In this document: positions 45,355 to 57,929 of the stretch, piece after piece | Layout of the letters: each line of letters opens with the position of its first letter | How positions within the stretch are numbered: position 1 is the stretch's first letter | Source of the DNA: Isoetes taiwanensis | Taxonomy: Eukaryota > Streptophyta > Lycopodiopsida > Isoetales > Isoetaceae | Direction of reading: 5' to 3' | Length of the DNA: 64,000 bases | Assembly (NCBI GenBank): GCA_021234155.1 | Contig: JAJEKV010000049.1 | Location: 5,590,691 to 5,654,690 of the forward strand | The notes under the pieces: generated by a model | What the model was told of the DNA's origin: nothing | Seen by the model: the letters and a program-made list of their open reading frames with translations, nothing else | The model's database searches: none | Program-made: the position numbers and the translations under genes

Positions 45355-47250
45355 CCTGAATCAAAATCTGCACAATCTTAGCTGGGAGTGGGTCTTTCCA
45401 GATCCCCAAGTGCGGCAAGGAGGAGTCGAGCCTCTCAAATTCTAATTTCTGAGGCAAAATACAGGAAAATCATTCCAAATTTATAAAAAATGTATCTGGG
45501 AATTTGAAAATCTGGGGCAATCTGAGGTTCAGACGTGCTGCAGCGGCAGCATCGAGTAAGATATGAATTTCCACCTGCGGCATCGCCATGGCTTGGTTTA
45601 TATTTAGGGGGCGGGTTAGTAGTTTGGAATTTGTCTTAGTTTGGACATTGAAGTTATCCACATGTACATGTGTGGTGCCCACATTTTTTTAAACAAGTCC
45701 TTTTAAATTGGCTCTGCCATTCCACTCAAAGTCATACATTCTACATAGTAGAAGAGAACTACAATTTAGAAACCAAGATTAAATATGGTTTTAACATCTA
45801 AGCGAGACCAACTAGGCTACGACATCACCGATTTAAGTTAGGCCTCGAAATTAGGTTTTGCATTAACCAGCAAAAATGCCGCTCTTTATTTATACTTACA
45901 TGATTGTTAAGGAAAAAACCCTCTAATTTGCTAGATTTTACATTATTTTTACAAAATTTCAACCAGAAATTTCCCAACATCTATTTCATCATATCAAATT
46001 TCAAATACTTTAATCGGAAATTCTGGGGAGGAACCCCCTTAATCCCAACCCTTGATTTCAGTTCGGTCTGCCCCCCTTCACCCTCGTAAACTCATGTATT
46101 TCAATTGACAACCCTTATAAGACACCACCATTTCTCAAACTATCAACCCTATTTATCTTGCCATCAGCATAATGAATCTAAATCTTTGATTTCTGTGTAA
46201 GAATGTACACTATTGGACAGCCAAGGCCAACAAGAAATGTACTTCATAACGCATAGACCTCATACTAAGCTTAAGGCTTCTGTATGTTCTTCTATAAGCA
46301 AAGCCAACAACATGCGTGCTTAGCATGTTTTGTAATATTGTAGACCCCATATTAAAGTCTAATCTCGTGTTGTATGCTCTAGAATATTGAACCTTTTGAC
46401 CAACTGGAGATTGTCCATACTTTAATCCAATGCGTCGGCACATGTTACAATCTCTTCCAACACGTCTTCCTTGTTCACTTTATTTCACTTTGTTGTGATT
46501 TTATTCATTTATTTATTTCACGTGATGCTTGTTCTTGTAGGATGTTGGATAGGGATTATAAGTTTGCTGTGGAAATTGCGTGAAAAATTTGTGCGCAAAT
46601 GTAAAAGAATTATATCAAGTGACTTCAGAGGTTTTAAGCCCTGAAACTTTGTAGATATTCGTTTTACATCATCATGCCATATGAAGTTAGTTTGACGAAG
46701 ACATTCATTTTACGTCAAGAGGTAAAAAACTATCCATGTGGGTACCATATCACAGTCTTGTTATAAGCGTGCACTTTATATATAGTAGTTGGCATATGCA
46801 AACCTTGTCCCCTGGATCTTCGGGGGCCATAGAGATCCAATCAAATTGACTCAAGCTATGACAAGCATTTTGTTCTTGGCATTAAGACAACAACAGACAT
46901 TTTTAAACTACCCTTGCTTTCGTAGTAGACTAGATGACTTCTCAAATGAAATCCCTCGCTTGTATTTCTAGCAAGGCCGTCTAATGGTAGGGCTACATAT
47001 GTTGACTATTGTTTGGTCCAAAATTTGGTTCAAGCATGATCCTTTGCATGCGACATAAACAAAATGTTCATGAAGGAGACAAAATTTCATTAACTTCCTT
47101 GCAACAAGTATGTATGTACTTGTAAGTAATGTACCTTGATGTCAAAATGTGGTATTTTCATGACCACCAACCATGCCCAACATATTTTACTCTGGCCCAA
47201 GAGCATTACTTTCTTCATTCTTCCATTTTGTGCTCCATTATGCCTACATT
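45355..47250. other. Intergenic stretch upstream of the MFS gene
   Basis: The first 100 bp are probably the MFS leader. No further coding sequence or transposon domain is recognisable. The DNA is AT-rich. Confidence 0.4.
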
Positions 47251-47257
47251 GTTGTAC

Positions 47258-47610
47258 TTGAATACCCTCTCTTTCAATTCTCTCTGCTCTTTCATTTTAG
47301 TGTGCTCCATTATTTTTACATTGCTCTTCGATTTTGTTCTTGTATATTTGGTTTAGTGGGTAGTCTATTGGGTTAGCAACTAAGAGGTTTTGTGTTCAAG
47401 TCTCTGAGGGTCGGTCATATATTCTTATGGATGTTGCCAATGTGGCATGACGTAAAAAATACTACCTATTTACCTAGCTATGTATTTGAGTACCCTCTTT
47501 TTCAAATCTCTTTGTGTTCAAGTCTCTCTTGGGACATTTAAGGGAATGTGATGTATCCTTATGGGATGTTGCCATGTGGTATAACATAAAAAGTGCTATC
47601 TATTTTGTAA
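47258..47610 (+). repeat. Direct repeat containing a tRNA-like, SINE-like promoter
   Basis: A block starting TACTTGAATACCCTCTCTTT (47,258) recurs as TATTTGAGTACCCTCTTTTT (47,482), about 224 bp apart. GTGTTCAAGTCTCT and a later ATGTTGCCA.TGTGG block are also shared. In the first copy TAGTGGGTAG (47,354) and GTTCAAGTC (47,394) have the spacing and wording of box A and box B of a tRNA promoter. This suggests a SINE copied or duplicated in tandem, the second copy having lost its middle. No clear target duplication was found. Confidence 0.5.
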
Positions 47611-48401
47611 TGGAAGTAAAACATAATAGGATGAAAGTACAAAATAAATATAGTTTATATAGTAGAATAAATATAGTTTTTATAGTAGACATAACTTGTT
47701 CTTTATGTTCTGCAATGCATGTAACTTTAACCATTGTGTATCAAATATCTAAAGTTTACAGTGTTTGGAGGTGACATTTTAAAAAAAAAAATATGTACCA
47801 TTTTGTTTATGATTACTAGCAATTTTATATTTTTATATTTCTGAAGGGGAATAATAAGGAATATGAAAAGGTGACGCGTTTATATGACATTGGAAAAATG
47901 CTACCACTAAATTTGGCAGTGCCGCTGAAAGGTTTGATGCTGGATTTTTTATTTTTTACCAAAACAACAAATTCAAGGACTCGAATTCTATGTTTTAGGA
48001 CAAAATTTAAGGGCATGAACTTTTCCTTGGAATGGAATTCAACTGAACCCCAAGATGTGCACACATTTCCCAAGATTTTGCTTCTGACATGCCAATGTTC
48101 ACATTATATGTGGGCACACTATCAACCACCCAGTTAGCATTGCTACTTTTTATTGTTTCTGTATCCTAGCGTGTCATTCTTACCCTTAACGACCTTTCTT
48201 TTAATGATTTGTCTTTCTTGACATTATTAATCTTTCCGATGTGACAAAAGATTTCTAGTACAATTATTTATATGTCTAGTATGGATAAGGATGAAAAAGA
48301 TTTAAGAGGATTGGATTGGGGTTGTAATAGATTTTAGATGTATATTACTAGCTAATAAACATGTCAAATTGATGTCTAGGCAAAACTTAAGGGAATAGAC
48401 C
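47611..48401. other. Intergenic stretch
   Basis: AT-rich, no recognisable coding sequence; short ORFs here have no family features. Confidence 0.4.
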
Positions 48402-48770
48402 TTACCACAAAGAAAGGAGGAGAGGGAAGGACTCCAATGATGATAAAACCAATCCAAGCATAGCCAATAAGATTCTGAAGGCCACCCAAAAATATGAGAG
48501 CAGAAGGGGGACATATTTCTGACAAGAGAGCTGCGAGCAACCCAACACTATCTCCAATATCCTTGGCCACACCCAATACATTCATTTGCTTTTGGTTCAT
48601 AAAAAGCCTAGCCTTAATAAGAGGTGAATAACTCCCAAATGCATAGCCCACTCCTGCAAATCCTTGCAACCACATGGATGCTACTAGCACCATCCACCTT
48701 GCCACTCTCCCCCTTCTCCATCTCTCTACCTTTTTTTCTGGATCTAGATTGCGCTCTTTTCTTTGTGTTT
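48402..48770 (-). pseudogene. Isolated first exon of a second nodulin-like MFS gene
   Basis: The minus strand encodes RWMVLVASMWLQGFAGVGYA, then FGSYSPLIKARLFMNQKQMN and DIGDSVGLLAALLSEICPPS. This is close to exon 1 of the MFS gene at 42.5-45.4 kb and ends at a preserved donor (GTAAGG just below 48,402). No counterpart of exons 2 or 3 is found in the 3 kb downstream, and no in-frame ATG precedes the conserved part before a stop. It is a partial, same-strand tandem duplicate. Confidence 0.8.
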
Positions 48771-50206
48771 AATAGCCTCCTTGCAGATCCTTTCCGTCAT
48801 TTGTTCCTCCGTGGCTTCTTGTCATCATCTTTGTCGTCCTTATCTTTGCCTCGTTGGCTTTTGTTTGTTATGCACCCTCTTTTCCTTATCCACATTGGAT
48901 ATACACATGATAGATATGCACATGCCTTCCTTTAAAAGAAATATTGCCAGCGCGTTATAAAATATATCAATCAATCAACTTGCAAATTCTAGAGATTGGA
49001 TCCACGTCTGAAAGTCAACCATTTGCTTAATTGTGCATGTTGTATTTTAGCAATTGGATGGAATTAATGCCATTGGTTGATGGTTTTTCTTTGATGTTAC
49101 TTTAGGAATCCCTCATCGAATAGAAACAATTCTAATGCTCCTTCAGATAGCAATTCAGATACTAAATTAAAACTTATATAAACTAGCAGTAGTGCAGGGA
49201 TGAGGCAAAGGGTTGGGTGGAGGGAGAAAGATGAAGAATAGAAAGATACTAGTGAAAGAGGATTGAACTGAATTTTGATCATCCATGGAGACTAGAAAGT
49301 CTATGGGACCTAAACAACAAAGAACAGTCGGCATCATAGCTAAAGCTGACATGGGCAATCTTTAGATGCAGGCTTTGCAAGACCTAATATAAGCATTTCT
49401 ACACTTCAAGGAGAAAAAGGGCCCGCCTGTATGACTGAGTATTTGCTTAGATGTGATGGAACAAGTGACCCACATATAGCATTGCAGCAGAGGGCGAGAG
49501 AAGTTATAGATAGTGGCAAGGGCTTACAGAGCTTATTTAGATATGTAGATCTTAGCGAGATTGTTCATGTCAGTTAAAAGCTTTACTTACACAAGTTGAG
49601 CTCATGAACATGGAGGTAGATGTGAAGCATACACTAGACGTGAAAAAAGAGTTGTTTGTGATAAGAAGCCGGAAGAATAGTTTTTTTCAAAGATGGTGGC
49701 ACTTAATATAATGGTAATGATGCAGGAATCCAAGCCTTTTCTTGTATGTATGCTGAAATGGCCAGCTTTAATAAGTTATTTTATTTCAAAGCATGATCTA
49801 TTTTCTATTGTGGAGATATTGTAGAGCCACTAAACCTGTGCATGAAACAGAGATAGAGATTAGAAAGTATAGGATTCAAGGAAGTGGAAATGATCACTGA
49901 TTTGAGGCTGATAGATAGGAATTTGATTGTTTCCTCAGTCAACAATCTCCAGCAGTCTTACTGAATTGCATGTGGCCATTAAGTGAATCAATGTATCAAA
50001 ACAAATTTTCTTCCCCTATGACAAGTAGTAACTTTCTCCTCAGAAATTCAAACCGCATCCGCCATGTCCCTATCAGATATCTGTTGGAAAAAACAAAACA
50101 GTGTATGCATTAGATGAGTTCCCTTGCAAAATTCCTCAGCCCATTGTATTTCTTTTTCTGGGATCTCACTCATTTTCTGCATTAGTTTCCCTTTCGCTGT
50201 CCCAGT
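48771..50206. other. Intergenic stretch without recognised genes
   Basis: A plus-strand stretch at about 49,420-49,560 reads YLLRCDGTSDPHIALQQRAR-like and is open for about 45 codons, but I do not recognise it. The remainder is AT-rich with no domain. Confidence 0.4.
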
Positions 50207-53200
50207 CTAATAACTATAATCATGATTGAATTGAAAACCATCTGCCAGAATGCTTGGTTGGTTTGCATACAGTATCTCCTCTGCCATGTCAAATTGGAGA
50301 TCAAGTTTGTATTTGCAATTCCACAGGTAATCTAGCATCAAGAATATCAGTGTTAGCAAATTCCTCATGACATTTAAGTTTAAAACAATTGAATAGGCCA
50401 TTAAATTCACCCAACAGGTTCCACCTATTATCAAATTTATGTGCATCATATTTATTTTTATGAGCTGTGGCAACCAGTTCAATGTCATTAATAACTTGAA
50501 GCTTAATCCATACAATTGAGACATTATGACCTCCATGTATGCATCTATTTCTGTGCTTCCAGATATTCCACATGACAATCTAACCAAGAGTATTTTTATA
50601 GAGATCATCATTTATTACAAATTCGGCAATACTCAAGGGTCTATGAATTTCAAAGTGAGTTTCAAACCAATCCCAAAGATTATTTATTTTTGGGCATATA
50701 AAAATATGCAGCATGGTTTCCAAGGAATTGCATCCAAGAAGGCAATTCTGAGAAATGTTGGAATCAGCTCTAGAATATAATTTATGAATAAGATCTATGC
50801 AGGGGCTTTTATTTGCCACTAACCAGATGAAGTAAGAGATCTTTGGAGCACAATAGGAATTCCAGATATTCTTAAATAAATTTGACTCAGTGTCAGAATT
50901 AATATTCCAATATTTACTAGCTTTAGAGGGAATTTGGTCCTGAGATAAGAAAGCATAAATGCTCGAGACTATAGACTTTTTTATTATTGCAAGACCATTC
51001 AATATTGCAAATCATATTTGTATCGGTTGACCTCAGAAGCCAACCTCATAATCTGACCATAAAACACCCGATCAGTGGAAGAACCTCTAATTTTAGCCTT
51101 AAGCCTAGTCCAAGAGATCCACCTGTTATTACACCATAGATCTCCCAGAGTTTTAATATTATTTTCCTGCCATTTCTTACAAATTCTGGGGTGCTTAAAA
51201 GCCAAAGGATTGTGATCTCTCATAGCCAAATTGGAGTTCCAAAAGATGTTGATATTATGGCTGGCATGTTCAATATTGGAATGAGAATACGCTTAAGAAA
51301 CCTTGTTCCAAGCAATAAGCAGATTCCTCATCACGGGAGAAGTGTTAGCCCCATGCCTAATATCAAAAAAGGCTGATGAGGGTAACTGGTGGGCAGAGGA
51401 AGGATGCCCCTCAAGTTTGTTGTTTTGGAGCCAATAAAGAATGAAGGTAGTAGCCGGACTACCATGGTAGAAGAGATATTTCTATATATACTTCCCTGCA
51501 AGAGCATAGCCTTGCATACGCAGATTCTTACATCCAAGCCCTCCCTTGATCTTCCTCTGTGTAACATAATTCCAGTTGACCATGTGGTTCTTACCCCAAA
51601 TAAAATTCCTTATAATTCTCTCAATCTGCTGATATACACATTTAGGAGCAAGCAAGGCAGAGGAGAAGTAGATGTGAGAGCTGGATAGGACAGAAGAAGC
51701 AATTATAGCTCTACCAGTTAGGGAAAGGCAACTACCATATTTGTTTAGCTTTCTCTTAATTTTGGATACAATAGGAGACCAGAGGTTTTTGATACTAATG
51801 TCTAGAGCTAAAGGCATCCCTAGAAGAGAGGTTGTATGATTGAAATGAAAACATTTAATGCCTAGAATATCCTATTGAGTGGACTCTCCAATGATAACAC
51901 ACTTTTTGCAAATTAAGATAAACCCCGGTGAGGCAAAGACTGGCTATTGATTACCTTAACGAAGAACTCAATATTGCTTTTCATTCAAAAGAAAAAGCTG
52001 AAGGAGTCAACAAATTATTGCAATAATATCAATTGGTTCGATTATCGTGAGTCTCAAACCTTTTAAATTACCAACCCACACGGGGTGATAAAGAATTGCT
52101 TTTGTAAGCATCTCAGCCACAATAATAAATAAATAAGGGGACAAAGGACATCCTTGTCTGACCCCTTTGTTTAATGAGAAGAATCTGGCCAGAGATCCAT
52201 TAATGAGCACAGAGGATTGAGATTTCTAGTTGAAGCCCAGTATCAAGTCAATCAGTTTAGAAGGAAAACCAATCTTTTTAAGAGCTAGATTAAGAAAATC
52301 CCATCTAACTGTATCAAAGGCTTTAGAGAAATCTAGTTTGAGAAGAATATAATTTTGATTTGACAGCCTAGCCTAGTGCATGCCTTCCATGGCAACAATA
52401 TAATTGTCCAGAATATATCTATTTGGCAAGAATGCTGATTGGTGCAAGTTAATATTCTTGTGCAAGTAGCCTTTAATTCTATTAGCCAAAAATTTTGCAC
52501 AGAGCTTATATGTAGTATTGGTCAAAGATATGGGAAGATGCTTAAAGTATGCTTAAGCTCATCCTCAGAGGGCTAAGAATTCTTTGGCTTCAGCATTATT
52601 CCAATTGACATTAGTATGAGTATAGAAGGTATTAGAGTATTTTGAATGAAAAAAATTAGAGATATCTTTAGGATCATTCAATACAATACCATTGTCATTT
52701 TTAATGGTGGTAATTTGTTTTTGAGCAACCTTTTCTTGGCAATCCTGAAAAAGAATTTTGAATTATTGTTGTCCATGTTGGTATGGAAATTGACCTTGCT
52801 CTTCACAAAGAAGACTCTTGGCCTCAAATGCAAGTTGCCCCTCGAGCAAAAATGCATTGAGGTTAAGGGGATCATGTTGCAACTTAATTCTAACATCCTT
52901 TATCTCTAGGAGATATTTTTCTTCTCACTTTTCCTCTGATCATAGTACTCTTTAGACCAATGTCTGATCCAAGATTTAAGGCTTTAATATTAGAGGAGAA
53001 ATCTTTCATTGAATTCATATTACTTAACTCTAGGAGACCTGATAAAATGCTTTAAAATCAGCATAGAATTTCTCATTATTAAGAATAGAGCAATTCAACT
53101 TAAAGGAGGTATTACCACGCCTTTTAATGCTTAAAGCATGCTTAGTTTCAAGAAAACCGGTGTTTATGGTCGAGAGATTGGGGTGCCTTCATCACTTGAT

Positions 53201-53960
53201 ACAAAGTTATTATCCCGAAAGGAAGGTCAGAGTTGTTGATGTAAAATCTGTCTAAGGCATAGAAAACCTCTAGAGTTCCCCTCTTGCTTATTCGACCAGG
53301 AATATTTGGCAATTGAGGATGGGATGTGAGCAAATAAATGGGAGTCCAAAATTTTTCCCCGGTTGGCCCTTTCGGGTTGTAGACATGTTCAAGTTGTTGC
53401 TAGACTTGAGATCTCTTTTGGGAGTGTTGTTAAAGTCTCCAAATGTAATCCAAGTTAAAGAATTTTGATTCTCGAAGCCGGTTACTAATCCGAGGCCGAA
53501 AAAGTTTCTCTCTCTTTGGAAATAGTGGAGGCATAGACATTAATGACCCCAAAAGATACATTCAAATGATTGAAGATCACAGATTGCCATCTTTTACAAG
53601 GATTGTTATAGAAGTGGCAGTGGTTAAGGTTCTTCCATATGATGCACAACCCTCCCGAAGTGCTATTGGCCTGAATCCAAATAGAAGAGTGACCTGGCCC
53701 AATCCAATCAGCAAGATTGAAACATTCAAAATTTGGGAGCCTTAATTCCTGCAGGAGAATGATATCCGCATTCTAGAACTACTACAGAGCAACATGGAAC
53801 AAGAATGCTGAATGCTGCCTCATTGGCATCTTCTTAATACCCAAGAAATAATTACATGTCAAGTAGTACATGCTAGCGAAGTTAGTAAAACCATTATGAT
53901 TGGGATTAAAAAACCTCGCCCTCACGGGTTTTCGAGGAAAAACCCTAACCATAATGGCAT
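50207..53960 (-). mobile_element. L1-type LINE remnant with endonuclease, RT and zinc-binding tail
   Basis: From high to low coordinates the minus strand shows an endonuclease part (ADIILLQELRLPNF, IWIQANSTSGGLCI and VINVYAST at about 53.4-53.8 kb). RT motifs follow (FSLNKGVRQGCPLSPYLFII at about 52.1 kb), then a post-RT segment (GRAIIASSVLSSSHIYFSS at about 51.7 kb). The C-terminal reverse-transcriptase-associated zinc-binding domain comes last (YCAPKISYFIWLVANKSPC and LHIFICPKINNLWDWFE at about 50.7-50.9 kb). This order defines plant L1-like LINEs. Several stops and frame changes make it inactive. The 3' tail is not obvious. Confidence 0.85.
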
Positions 53961-54352
53961 CACTAACTTATGCTAGTTTCCAAAATTATAATAGAGTACA
54001 ATATGCTATACCCTCATGCTCACCAGCCTTGTTGGGTAGGAAATACAATGAATAATGAAATACAAACTCAATGTTCGCATAGCCTTCTCTATTAGTCTTC
54101 AACAAGTGACTAGGGTACAACCTGCTCAACCAAAATGCCAAATCATTTTCTACATGCTTTCGACCTGCATCCTGCAAAATACAACAAAGAAAACAAAATC
54201 CACTAGAGGTCATCCAGGCACGAGGGCCTCCGACCAAGCACGAGGGCCTCCATCCACGGCACAAGGACCTCCAACCAGGCACGAGGGCCTCAACCAAAAA
54301 CCAAATCACATCAACCAAGTATGAAACAAGAAATAAGGGTGGGTGGGTGGGG
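53961..54352. other. Spacer with 20-bp minisatellite
   Basis: GCACGAGGGCCTCC-type units start at 54,218, 54,238, 54,259 and 54,279, so four copies at 20-21 bp spacing. No gene is recognisable. Part of it may be the 5' leader of the minus-strand LINE at 50.2-54.0 kb. Confidence 0.6.
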
Positions 54353-54470
54353 CCAAACCCTAAGATGAAGATGCTAAAATGAGGAGCTGATGAAGAACAA
54401 AGGAACGTGAAAGGAGATAAATAGGAAGCATAAGGAAAAAGACAAAATAACTAACTAACCAACTACCTCC
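54353..54470 (+). repeat. 118-bp direct repeat, copy 1
   Basis: Starts CCAAACCCTAAGATGAAGAT and ends ACCAACTACCTCC. It matches 56,723-56,840 with only two substitutions over 118 bp. It has no coding features. Confidence 0.95.
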
Positions 54471-54536
54471 CATTAGGGTTTTTTTGAGATTAAAAAAGGG
54501 CCTTCAAAACATGCCAACTAAGCCAAATGAAGATAA

Positions 54537-54964
54537 ATGAACTACCAATCAGAAATCAGAGCCTGAGGGGTCCAGTCAGCAAAACTGTTATAACTAACTC
54601 ACTAAATCACATTTTCTAGCATAACTATTGATAGAAAAGTCCAAATGAGCTCTCGTTTAGTGCAATGGATAGATCTCGTTGAGATCTTTCCAATCTTAGA
54701 TGCTTTGCACATATTTTAACCACTTATGATTGTCAAAACTCCAAAAAATATGGTTTTTACCATTTTTTACTATCCTCACCGAGCTAAAAGATATGCAAAC
54801 CACATAAGGTTGGAAAGATCTCAATGAGATCTATCTATTGCACCAAACAAGAGCTCATTTGGACTTTTCTATCAACACTTATGCTAGAAAATATGATCCA
54901 GTGAGTTAGTTATAACTGTTTTGCTGACTGGATTACCAAATCTGTTTTTAGATTGGTAGTTCAT
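54537..54964. mobile_element. Foldback (MITE-like) element of about 428 bp
   Basis: The left arm begins ATGAACTACCAATC, and the right arm ends with its exact complement GATTGGTAGTTCAT. Inside, CCAGTCAGCAAAACTGTTAT at 54,572 pairs with the complement ending at 54,931. Long stretches such as AAAAGTCCAAATGAGCTC and GGATAGATCTC.TTGAGATC pair further in, leaving a centre of about 80 bp near 54,720-54,800. There is no coding capacity. A clear target duplication was not identified, so the superfamily is open. Confidence 0.8.
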
Positions 54965-55613
54965 ATAGCTTAGTCAGACGACAGAAGAGGACCAACTCAG
55001 TCAAATATGGAAATGGATCTGGAAGAGCCACTTGCCACCAAAGGTATCCACACTACTCTGGCAAATCTTTCATAGAGCAATCAGGGTCAACATTTTAGTA
55101 AATAAGTTCAACTGTGATGTCTCACCGAGTTGCCCAATGTGCGGTCTGGAAGCAGAGACAATTGAACATTGTTTCATGCAATGCGCGGAACTCCGTCCAG
55201 TATGGGAACAAGTGAAGGAAGTGTTCGGAATCTCTTTACCAGACAAAGAGCTTTTGTTAGGCATGTATCCATCATCTTGGCCAACTGAAAGGAAAGTTGC
55301 TCTGAACTTATGTAAAGGATGGCTCCTATGGCTAATATGGAAGAGGCGGAGAAAATTAGTGTTTTCCCAAGAGTTTATTCATTCCAATAGTCTAGGGCCA
55401 TCTTTAAAGCAGAAGATACGCCAATATCTTATAGCATTTGAAGAAGAGGAGTGGGCTTCTCAAGTCCACGACTCTCTTGTATCGTTCCTGTAAAAGTTTC
55501 AAATCCACAGCTAAGTGGTTATCCCTACATAAACAAACATGTTGTGTAGGTGTATGATATCGCTTGGCATACGTATGTAACTAATATATTTCCGATCTTT
55601 CAAAAAAAAAAAA
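54965..55613 (+). mobile_element. 3' end of a LINE with poly(A) tail
   Basis: The open frame encodes LSQIWKWIWKSHLPPKVSTL, LWQIFHRAI and a CPMC...HCFMQC zinc-type pattern. This is the C-terminal reverse-transcriptase zinc-binding domain of plant LINEs, and it ends with a stop at 55,493. About 110 bp of 3' UTR precede a run of 13 A ending near 55,613. It is 5'-truncated at the foldback element. It is in opposite orientation to the L1 at 50.2 kb. Confidence 0.85.
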
Positions 55614-56722
55614 AAGGTATTATGGAAAGCTAGATAGAACACTAAAGAAAACAATGGTCTGACAAATGTCGCGGATTTAAAGGTGAATCTTGGCAAATGC
55701 GGCTTCTTGCAACTAATTGCAATTTGTTCTTGCCAAAAGAAAAACTCAACGCAGCCAAAAACATAGGTAAGGAGATTCTTGATCAGAATTTTGGAAAAAG
55801 ATCTCCAATTCTGTGGTGTCGTCTTTTTTTTGCGATGTGCAACACATGAGGGAAGATAAAATAGTATTGTTCTATTGAATACCCAGGCATCAATTTGTAG
55901 TCTTCTCCGGAATGAGCCTATTGTGCTACTAAAACTAAAGCTAATTGGTATTGGCAGTCTCGAGCACTTCTTAGACATCAGAGTCTTATCCCTGAGATTA
56001 AAGGCTACAACCACAGGACCAGACCAAGTGACTACAAATAGGAAATGCTGAAGGACCTTGCTAACAAAAATGTATATCTAGTTCAAGATATTCCTGCAGG
56101 TCTTGCTTTCAAGCTCTGCTTAAATACAAGCAATCCATTGAAACACGAAGAACTGATAAAGGGCTGCTTATCCCTTATTATTAGAATCAGATATAAAAAG
56201 CACAGAAATTACCGTTTATCAAGACCAAGAAAATAAAGAAAAAAGGGCCAGTTAAGCAGATTGCTGAAGCCAATACCGATTTAGCAGGGTTTTACTCACG
56301 ATTCGGAAAGGGCAAAATCGCCCACTTCGTAGAAAATCTGCAACTACGATCCTTCCTTGTCTCTTTGTCAATATGGCTTGGCTTGCAGGATCCAGGTCCT
56401 TCGAAGACGTAAATGGTTTCCTAAATCCAGAACGATTCTTCTAACTCATGCCAGAATCCAAACTATATGATTTTCCCTTGAAGGGCCTCTTGTTCTGCTC
56501 TTACGCTGCATCCCTTCTTGAAGTGATAGAAACCTTGTGTTCCAACGACGCAAATCTATTTTCTTGGCATTCAGTCCTGCGATTTCAGACTCCAAGCATC
56601 ATTTCCGTTGCCGCCCTTGCACCAGATGTCTCAAAAATCTCTATCATATTAAGCTAATTTGCTTCGGATCCATGGAATGGAAACTGGCTGAAGCAGCAAT
56701 CGCGGACAAAGAGAACAAGGTG
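55614..56722. other. Unassigned stretch between LINE 3' end and repeat copy 2
   Basis: Both strands have moderately long open frames (minus 55,511-56,014; plus 56,045-56,236; plus 56,448-56,657), but I recognise none. No terminal repeats or tRNA features were found. Confidence 0.4.
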
Positions 56723-56840
56723 CCAAACCCTAAGACGAAGATGCTAAAATGAGGAGCTGATGAAGAACAAAGGAACGTGAAAGGAGATAAATAGGAAGCA
56801 TAAGGAAAAAGACAAAATAACTAACTAACCAACTATCTCC
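56723..56840 (+). repeat. 118-bp direct repeat, copy 2
   Basis: Same 118-bp block as at 54,353-54,470, two substitutions apart. The 2.25 kb between the copies holds the foldback element and the LINE 3' end. Confidence 0.95.
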
Positions 56841-57520
56841 GTAGTTCTAGAAGTTCATTTACCTTCTAATCTGCGAAACGAAGGTAAATGCCATTTATAC
56901 TCTCTGATCTGAGAGATGGCTCTTCTCTTTTTTTAATTGAAGGCCTATTTGTATATCATTATATATATAAACACACTTTGATGTGTGGGACACATCGGTT
57001 GCTCCTTTCCATCTGGGCCGTCGAATTTCAGGGGTTAAATCTCGGCCACATATTTAGATGTGTGTACATGCATGGGCATGCATAGGGGCATGCACCCCAT
57101 CTGTGAAACGTCGGATCAAAGGGAAAGGCGAAATCAAAGCATTTGATTTTTGTAGGGAAGGTGCAAGGAAGGTTCCTTAAAGGCTATTTCGTGTAGCAAA
57201 TTTTAGCCGTTAGATCAAAAGGTTAAGATAAATCCTAGCCATTAGTTTTTATATTAAATTGCATGTTTTCTTTTAAATGAGGTGAGGTGGCATCCTCATT
57301 AATAAAGCTCATTAATAAAAATGTAGTGAGGTGGCAAAGCATTTATTGGATGGATTTCTAGGAAGCTTCCTTTTTCTTAATCGCATTCAAAGGCTTGCAC
57401 TAGAGGGTCGGATTAAGGTGGGACCCACACCATTGGATTCCTCTCGTCAAGAGCTTTCCAATGAGTGGTGCTTTGGCAGCGTTCCGTCATAGTTGGAGCC
57501 AACTTGATCGGATCCTAAGA
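56841..57520. other. Intergenic stretch
   Basis: No gene recognised. Non-coding sequence with motifs like GGGCCGTCGAATTTCA and TAGCCGTTAGATCAAAAGG, the sort found in decayed plant transposon flanks. Confidence 0.4.
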
Positions 57521-57929
57521 ATCTTCTTATCTTAGAATCTTAATGGAATCTATGGCATGTTAAGAGAATCTAGGGGAATCTTCCTAGGATCTTTGAGAAT
57601 TTTGAGGAATCTCAATAGAATCTTAAAGAATCTATAGGAATCACAAGAGAATCTTTGCAAATCTTGTGGAATCTAGTGGAATCCAATGGAATCTTCGTAA
57701 ATCTTTGGTACACTAAGAGAATCTAGGGGAATCTTCCTGGGATCTTTGAGAATCTAGAGGAACCGCATTAGAATCTTTAGGAATCACAAGAGAATCTTTG
57801 CGAACCTAGAGGAATCCAGTGGAATCTTCATAAATCTTTGAGAATTTAGGGGAATCTTGATGGAATCTTAGAGAATCTAGGGGAATCTTTATAGGATTAG
57901 AGAATCTAGGAGAATTTACATAAAATCTT
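57521..57929. repeat. AATCT-rich minisatellite, left part
   Basis: A degenerate tandem repeat built from GAATCTAGGGGAATCTT and similar units, alternating with ATAGGATCTTTGA-type units with a period of about 30 bp. It resumes at 59,650 after the LINE insertion. Confidence 0.9.

Noticed and set aside
54353-56840. 118-bp direct repeats as LTRs of an element
   Set aside because: No TG...CA ends and no primer-binding or polypurine signals. The interior consists of a foldback and a LINE end, not LTR-element genes.
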